Assembly: GCF_029968095.1 (NCBI RefSeq)
Contig: NZ_JASCIR010000003.1
Coordinates: 248,001 to 312,000 of the forward strand
Direction: 5' to 3'
Length of the DNA stretch: 64,000 nucleotides
Origin: Streptomyces solicavernae
GTDB taxonomy: Bacteria; Actinomycetota; Actinomycetes; Streptomycetales; Streptomycetaceae
Shown: one piece after another, positions 56,848 to 64,000 of the stretch
Layout: each line of letters begins with the position of its first letter
Numbering within the stretch: the stretch's first letter is position 1
Position numbers and translations under genes: made by a program
Notes under the pieces: generated by a model
Database searches by the model: none
The model's input: only the letters and a program-made list of their open reading frames with translations
What the model was told of the DNA's origin: nothing

Positions 56848-57663
56848 TCAGCCGTCCTGCCCGAACAGCCGCTCCAGAACGACCGCCACCCCGTCCTCCT
56901 CGTTCGACGACGTCACCTCGTCCGCCACCGCCTTCAACTCCTCGTGGGCGTTGGCCATCGCCACCCCGTGCCCGGACCAGCGGAACATCGGTAGGTCGTT
57001 GGGCATGTCCCCGAACGTGATCGTGGCCGCCGCCGGGACGCCCCACATCTCGGCGGCCAGGGCCAGCCCGGTCGCCTTCGTCACGCCGAGCGGCTGCAGC
57101 TCCACCGTCCCGGGCCCCGCCATCGTCATCGTCACCAGACCGTCCGTGACCTCCCGCGCCACCTGCACCAACTCGTCGTCGCCCAGCCAGGGATGGCGCA
57201 CCAGGACCTTGTTGATCGGCTCGTCCCACAGCGCCGCCCGCAGGCCGACCCGGACAGCGGGCAGCGTCGGATGCGACGGCTCGTACCCCGGCTCCATGAG
57301 CATCAGGCCGTCCATGCCGTCCTGGTTGACCGCCGCGAAGACCTCGCCGACCTCCGCCTCGATCTTCCCAAGCGCCACCTCCGCGATCTCCCGGTCCAGC
57401 GTCAGCGCACTCACCAAGCGGCCCGCGCCCGCGTCGAAGACCTGCGCGCCCTGCCCGCAGACGGCAAGCCCGCGGTAGTCGATCTCCATCAGCAGGTGCC
57501 GGACCTGGGGCGCCGGGCGCCCGGTGACCACGACGTGCCGCGCACTGGCCGCGGAAACCCTCGTGAGCGCGGCCCGCGAACGCGCGGAGACGGTGTCGCC
57601 ACGGCGCAACAGGGTGCCGTCGAGGTCGGTGGCGACCAGCGAGAAGGGGGGTGCGGAGAGCAT
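56848..57663 (-). CDS. HAD-superfamily (Cof-type) phosphatase
   Basis: 271 residues. Motif I ATDLDGTLLRRGD, motif II HVVVTGRPAPQV, motif III Lys in VTKATGLALAAEM, motif IV FGDMPNDLPMF. Acts on sugar phosphates or similar; substrate unknown. ATG 57663 appears leaderless: TATTGT ends 6 nt upstream. Convergent with the hydrolase and divergent from fumarylacetoacetase. Confidence 0.9.
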   Translation of the reverse strand: MLSAPPFSLVATDLDGTLLRRGDTVSARSRAALTRVSAASARHVVVTGRPAPQVRHLLMEIDYRGLAVCGQGAQVFDAGAGRLVSALTLDREIAEVALGKIEAEVGEVFAAVNQDGMDGLMLMEPGYEPSHPTLPAVRVGLRAALWDEPINKVLVRHPWLGDDELVQVAREVTDGLVTMTMAGPGTVELQPLGVTKATGLALAAEMWGVPAAATITFGDMPNDLPMFRWSGHGVAMANAHEELKAVADEVTSSNEEDGVAVVLERLFGQDG

Positions 57664-57669
57664 GGCCAC

Positions 57670-57699
57670 ACAATAGAGAGACCCCAACAAACCACACAA
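57670..57699 (-). promoter_or_regulatory. leaderless promoter of the HAD gene
   Basis: TTGTGT (57694-57699) and TATTGT (57670-57675) on the minus strand are 18 nt apart, with 6 nt between the -10 and ATG. The start of transcription would be the start codon. Confidence 0.6.
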
Positions 57700-57795
57700 A
57701 AGACGACGTTGACCTATCTTCATGCACTGCCGCCATGGGCATCCTCCGACGTAACGTGTGATCAACCCGATGCAGGAAAGTGAGGCACGCGACCC

Positions 57796-59052
57796 ATGCC
57801 CGAGCAGAGCCCGCTCGACCTCCCCGAAGGCGACCCCTTCGGCCCGCACAACCTTCCGTACGGCGTCTTCTCCCTCCCCGGCTCCCTTGCCGGCTCCCCG
57901 GACAGCGGCGAGCACCGCAGGGTCGGTGTCCGCCTCGGCTCCCATGTGCTCGACGCCGGCGCCGCCGCGCACGCCCTGGGCTCTCCGTACGCCTCACTGC
58001 TCGGCAAGCCGACACTGAACCCGCTGCTCGCGGCCGGCCCGCAGGCCTGGAGCGATGTGCGCCGCGCGCTCACGGCCTGGGTGACGGTGCCCTCCCACCA
58101 GGAGGCCGTGCGCCCGTTCTTCCACCCCCTGGCGGACGTCACCCTGCACCTGCCGTTCGACGTCGCCGACTACGTCGACTTCTACGCCAGCGAGCACCAC
58201 GCCACGAACCTCGGCCGCCTCTTCCGCCCCGACTCCGAGCCGCTGCTGCCCAACTGGAAGCATCTGCCGGTCGGTTACCACGGCCGGGCCGGTACCGTCG
58301 TGGTCTCCGGCACCGAGGTGATCCGCCCCAGCGGCCAGCGCAAGGCCCCCTCCGCCGCCGAACCGTCCTTCGGCCCTTCCGCCAAGCTCGACATCGAGGC
58401 CGAGGTCGGCTTCGTGGTGGGCGCACCCTCCGAGCTCGGCAGCGCCGTCCCGCTGTCCTCCTTCCGTGACCACGTCTTCGGCCTGTGCCTGCTCAACGAC
58501 TGGTCCGCCCGTGACATCCAGCCCTGGGAGTACGTCCCCCTCGGCCCGTTCGTCGCGAAGTCCTTCGCCACCTCCGTCTCCGCCTGGATCACCCCCCTCG
58601 AAGCCCTGGACCACGCCCGCGTCGCCCCGCCCGCCCGCGACGTCGCCGTGCTGCCGTACCTGGACGACTCCGCGGAGGACGAGCCCGGCGGCTACGACCT
58701 GCGGATCACCGTCTCCCTCAACGGCGAGGTGATCTCCGAGCCGCCGTTCGCCTCGATGTACTGGACGGGCGCCCAGATGCTGACCCATATGACCGTCGGC
58801 GGCGCCTCCCTGCGCACCGGCGACCTCTACGGCTCCGGCACCATCAGCGGCACCGAGACCCACCAGCGGGGCTCCCTGATCGAGCTCACCTGGAACGGCG
58901 CCGAACCCCTCGAACTCCCCACCGGCAAGCGGACGTTCCTGGAGGACGGCGACGAGATCACCCTCACCGCCTGGGCCCCCGGCCCTGACGGCAGCCGTGT
59001 CGGCCTCGGCGAGGTGACCGGCCGCATCGCCCCGGCCCGCACCACGGACTGA
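57796..59052 (+). CDS. fahA: fumarylacetoacetase
   Basis: Last step of tyrosine breakdown: fumarylacetoacetate to fumarate and acetoacetate. 418 residues. N-terminal SH3-like domain, then FAH domain with DYVDFYASEHHATNLGRLFR, LPVGYHGRAGTVVVSG, LNDWSARDIQPWEYVPLGPF and SMYWTGAQMLTHMTVGGASL. ATG 57796. No other tyrosine-pathway gene is nearby. Confidence 0.96.
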   Translation: MPEQSPLDLPEGDPFGPHNLPYGVFSLPGSLAGSPDSGEHRRVGVRLGSHVLDAGAAAHALGSPYASLLGKPTLNPLLAAGPQAWSDVRRALTAWVTVPSHQEAVRPFFHPLADVTLHLPFDVADYVDFYASEHHATNLGRLFRPDSEPLLPNWKHLPVGYHGRAGTVVVSGTEVIRPSGQRKAPSAAEPSFGPSAKLDIEAEVGFVVGAPSELGSAVPLSSFRDHVFGLCLLNDWSARDIQPWEYVPLGPFVAKSFATSVSAWITPLEALDHARVAPPARDVAVLPYLDDSAEDEPGGYDLRITVSLNGEVISEPPFASMYWTGAQMLTHMTVGGASLRTGDLYGSGTISGTETHQRGSLIELTWNGAEPLELPTGKRTFLEDGDEITLTAWAPGPDGSRVGLGEVTGRIAPARTTD

Positions 59053-59109
59053 CCGCGCCTCGCATCCCGTGGGCCGGACCGCCACCCGGCGGGCCGGCCC
59101 ACCGCGCGC

Positions 59110-61035
<1,926 letters not shown>

Positions 61036-61227
61036 CGTCTGTCCCCCCGTACGCCGTCCTTCGACCACGACAGCCACGATAGGCCGCCCCGCCGACAGTC
61101 CGGAAAAGTTATCCACAGGCTGGGGGTGCCGGTAGGAAGAGTTGGTGCCCGGTCCCTCCGAAGAGGTACCGGGCACCGCAAACCATCCGCCCCGCCCGGA
61201 CACCTCGCCACCCGGACGGCCATCGGC

Positions 61228-62874
61228 TCAGCGGACGAAGACCCCCGCCTGACCGGCCAGGTCGAGGAAGTACTGCGGCGCCACGCCGAGCACCAGCGTG
61301 ACCGCCACGCCCACCCCGATCGCCGTCGTCGTCAGCGGCGAGGGCACCGCGACCGTCGGCCCCTCGGGCTTCGGCTCGCTGAAGAACATGAGGACGATCA
61401 CACGGATGTAGAAGAAGGCCGCGATCGCCGACGAGATCACACCGATCACGACGAGCGCGCCCGCCCCGCCCTCGGCCGCCGCCTTGAACACCGCGAACTT
61501 GCCGGAGAACCCGGAGGTCAGCGGAATGCCCGCGAAGGCGAGCAGGAACACCGCGAAGACCGCCGCGACCAGCGGCGAACGCCGTCCGAGGCCGGCCCAC
61601 TTGGACAGGTGCGTGGCCTCGCCGCCGGCGTCCCGCACCAGCGTGACCACGGAGAAGGCGCCGATCGTCACGAAGGAGTACGCGCCCAGATAGAACAGCA
61701 CCGAGGAGATACCGTCCGGCGTCGCCGCGATGACACCGGCGAGGATGAAGCCGGAGTGCGCGATCGACGAGTACGCGAGGAGCCGCTTGATGTCGGTCTG
61801 CGTGATCGCGACGATCGCGCCGATCAGCATCGTGACGATCGCGACGCCCCACATCACCGGCCGCCAGTCCCAGCGCAGGCCCGGAAGCACCACGTAGAGC
61901 AGCCGGAGCAGCGCGCCGAACGCCGCGACCTTGGTGGCGGCCGCCATGAAGCCGGTGACCGGGGTCGGAGCGCCCTGGTAGACGTCGGGCGTCCACATGT
62001 GGAACGGCACGGCGCCGACCTTGAAGAGCAGGCCCATGAGGATCATGGCGCCGCCGACGAGGAGCAGCGCGTCGTTCCCCATGGTGTCGGCGAGGGCCGG
62101 GTCGATGCTCTGCACGGTGCCGTCGACCACGTCGGCGATCCCGGCGTACGAGACGGTGCCCGCGTAGCCGTACAGGAGGGCGATGCCGAAGAGCAGGAAC
62201 GCCGAGGAGAAGGCACCGAGCAGGAAGTACTTGACCGCGGCCTCCTGCGACATGAGGCGCTTGCGGCGGGCGAGCGCACACAGCAGGTAGAGCGGCAGCG
62301 AGAAGACCTCCAGGGCGATGAACAGCGTCAGGAGGTCGTTCGCCGCGGGGAAGACCAGCATGCCGCCGATCGCGAACAGTGCGAGCGGGAACACTTCGGT
62401 CGTGGTGAACCCGGCCTTGACGGCGGCCTTTTCACCGTCGCTGCCCGGCACCGACCCGGCCTGTGCCGTGAAGGAGTCGACGCGGTTTCCGTGCGCCTCG
62501 GGGTCGAGGCGGCGCTCGGCGAAGGTGAAGACGGCGACGAGCCCGGTGAGCAGGATCGTGCCCTGCAGGAACAGGGCCGGTCCGTCGACGGCGATCGCGC
62601 CCATGGCGGCGATCTGCGCCTCCGTGGAGGCGTGCCCGCCCGCCGCGAGCCCGATCACGGCGGCGAACGCGGCCACCAGGGCGACCACGGTCACGAACAT
62701 CTGCGCGTAATAGCGGACTTTCCGGCCGACGAACGCTTCGACGACGATGCCCACCACGGCCGCGCCGATCACGATCAGCGTGGGCAGAAGCTGGGCGTAC
62801 TCGATGGTCGGGGCGTCGATCTTCTGGATCGGCGCCGCCGTTGTCCACAGGCTGTGGACGGCTGATGCGCTCAC
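61228..62874 (-). CDS. nuoN: NADH-quinone oxidoreductase subunit N
   Basis: 548 residues, about 14 membrane segments, final gene of the main complex I operon. Motifs LLFKVGAVPFHMWTPDVYQG and RLLAYSSIAHSGFILAGVIA. The first 140 residues carry an extra loop with SVPGSDGEKAAVKAGF. GTG 62874 overlaps the nuoM stop (GTGA). The 5' codons contain an inverted pair of DnaA-box-like sequences. Confidence 0.97.
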   Translation of the reverse strand: MSASAVHSLWTTAAPIQKIDAPTIEYAQLLPTLIVIGAAVVGIVVEAFVGRKVRYYAQMFVTVVALVAAFAAVIGLAAGGHASTEAQIAAMGAIAVDGPALFLQGTILLTGLVAVFTFAERRLDPEAHGNRVDSFTAQAGSVPGSDGEKAAVKAGFTTTEVFPLALFAIGGMLVFPAANDLLTLFIALEVFSLPLYLLCALARRKRLMSQEAAVKYFLLGAFSSAFLLFGIALLYGYAGTVSYAGIADVVDGTVQSIDPALADTMGNDALLLVGGAMILMGLLFKVGAVPFHMWTPDVYQGAPTPVTGFMAAATKVAAFGALLRLLYVVLPGLRWDWRPVMWGVAIVTMLIGAIVAITQTDIKRLLAYSSIAHSGFILAGVIAATPDGISSVLFYLGAYSFVTIGAFSVVTLVRDAGGEATHLSKWAGLGRRSPLVAAVFAVFLLAFAGIPLTSGFSGKFAVFKAAAEGGAGALVVIGVISSAIAAFFYIRVIVLMFFSEPKPEGPTVAVPSPLTTTAIGVGVAVTLVLGVAPQYFLDLAGQAGVFVR

Positions 62875-64000
62875 TTGGCCGCCTCCACCTCGGGCTTGGG
62901 GTCCTTCTTCTGTACGTCGGACAGGGTGTGGCCGACCGCCGGGTTCACCAGGTCGGTGACCGGCTTCGGGTAGACACCGAGGAAGATCAGCAAGGCGATC
63001 AGCGGGGCGACTACGACGAGTTCACGCACCCGCAGGTCCGGCATCTTGGCGACTTCGAGCTTGACCGGGCCCGTCATCGTCCGCTGGTACAGGACGAGGG
63101 TGTAGAGCGCGGCGAGCACGATGCCGAAGGTGGCGATGATGCCGACCACCGGATAGCGCGTGAATGTGCCGACCAGGACCAGGAATTCACTCACGAAGGG
63201 CGCGAGTCCCGGCAGCGAGAGGGTGGCCAGCGAGCCGATCAGGAATGTCCCGGCGAGCACCGGCGCGACCTTCTGCACCCCGCCGAAGTCCGCGATGAGC
63301 CGCGAGCCGCGACGCGAGATCAGGAAGCCGGCCACCAGCATCAGCGCGGCGGTGGAAATGCCGTGGTTGATCATGTAGAGCGTCGCGCCGCTCTGACCCT
63401 GCGAGGTCATCGCGAAGATGCCCATGATGATGAAGCCGAAGTGCGAGATCGACGCGTACGCCACCAGACGCTTGATGTCGCGCTGGCCGACGGCGAGCAG
63501 CGCACCGTAGACGATCGAGATCAGCGCGAGCACCAGGATCACCGGCGTCGCCCACTTCGAGGCCTCCGGGAACAGCTGGAGGCAGAAGCGGAGCATCGCG
63601 AACGTGCCGACCTTGTCGACGACCGCGGTGATCAGCACGGCGACGGGGGCGGTGGCCTCACCCATGGCGTTGGGCAGCCAGGTGTGCAGCGGCCACAGCG
63701 GCGCCTTCACCGCGAAGGCGAAGAAGAAGCCGAGGAACAGCAGCCGCTCGGTGTTGGTCGCCATCTCCAGCTCGCCGCTCGCACGCGCGGCGGCGATCTC
63801 CTGGAGCGAGAAGTTCCCGGCGACCACATAGAGGCCGATGACCGCGGCCAGCATGATCAGGCCGCCGACCAGGTTGTAGAGCAGGAACTTCACTGCCGCG
63901 TAACTGCGTTGGGCGGCGGCCTTCTCGTCGCTGCCCCCCGCCGCGTCAGCGGCCGGTTGAGTAGCAGCTGCGCGGTCTCCGAAGCCGCCGATGAGGAAGT
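62871..64000 (-). CDS. nuoM: NADH-quinone oxidoreductase subunit M (5' end outside window)
   Basis: The C-terminal 376 residues are visible. Antiporter-like core AFAVKAPLWPLHTWLPNAMG, DIKRLVAYASISHFGFIIMG, then LPGLAPFVSEFLVLVGTF and an acidic Lys/Glu C-terminus (KKDPKPEVEAAK). The gene continues upstream beyond 64000 in frame. Confidence 0.97.
   Translation of the reverse strand, partial: FLIGGFGDRAAATQPAADAAGGSDEKAAAQRSYAAVKFLLYNLVGGLIMLAAVIGLYVVAGNFSLQEIAAARASGELEMATNTERLLFLGFFFAFAVKAPLWPLHTWLPNAMGEATAPVAVLITAVVDKVGTFAMLRFCLQLFPEASKWATPVILVLALISIVYGALLAVGQRDIKRLVAYASISHFGFIIMGIFAMTSQGQSGATLYMINHGISTAALMLVAGFLISRRGSRLIADFGGVQKVAPVLAGTFLIGSLATLSLPGLAPFVSEFLVLVGTFTRYPVVGIIATFGIVLAALYTLVLYQRTMTGPVKLEVAKMPDLRVRELVVVAPLIALLIFLGVYPKPVTDLVNPAVGHTLSDVQKKDPKPEVEAAK

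Noticed and set aside
52727..58015. Open frame of 1762 residues on the minus strand
   Set aside because: Runs antisense through POT, hydrolase and FAH-region genes; no motif, no ribosome site. GC-driven artefact.

Overview
The window is high-GC actinobacterial chromosome, almost certainly Streptomyces or a close relative. This rests on codon use, GTG/TTG starts, Shine-Dalgarno sites such as GGAAGGA, near-identity of RpoB and the ribosomal proteins to Streptomyces as I remember them, and the gene order. It is core chromosome. I see no prophage, insertion sequence, CRISPR array or biosynthetic cluster.

Left part (1-15.7 kb): the transcription/translation block, all on the minus strand. It reads tRNA-Thr, tRNA-Met, rpmG, a two-gene HadAB-like dehydratase pair, murB; then, after a short plus-strand stretch (aminotransferase, adenosine deaminase, a decayed oxidoreductase tail, and a TetR gene divergent from its NAD(P)-binding partner), tRNA-Trp, secE, nusG, rplK, rplA, a lipoprotein, rplJ, rplL and rpoB (3' end outside). 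Promoters, an L10 leader with a terminator-type attenuator, and several terminators can be read directly.

Middle (15.9-34 kb): an amidohydrolase lacking some expected metal ligands, lipoproteins, tRNA-Tyr, yajQ, an ArsR/MFS pair, small membrane proteins, htpX, and a ten-gene partial complex I operon (nuoA,B,C,H,I,J,K,L,M,N; no D,E,F,G). Its genes overlap by a few bases and several carry low-complexity tails. Divergent from it are two paralogous sensor kinases and a NarL-type regulator; the second kinase has Arg in place of the phospho-acceptor His. Next come korA/korB, the 2-oxoacid:ferredoxin oxidoreductase.

Right part (41-64 kb): a QorR/QorB-like pair, RarD, a CGNR-type regulator and a VOC protein that share an operator-like palindrome abutting their start codons, a GT-C glycosyltransferase, a secreted M28 aminopeptidase, an ABC-2 exporter, a LolA-like protein, a polyprenyl diphosphate synthase, a POT transporter, a CocE-type hydrolase with a long Gly/Ser insert, a HAD phosphatase, fumarylacetoacetase, RecQ, and the nuoM-nuoN end of the main complex I operon.

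The most unusual feature is a recurrent pattern. At least nine genes have their 3' end, stop codon included, repeated in tandem directly downstream (units of 6 to 33 nt, mostly multiples of three). In one convergent intergenic region both genes do this independently with unrelated units. Other short repeat arrays sit in leaders, between kinase genes and inside coding regions.
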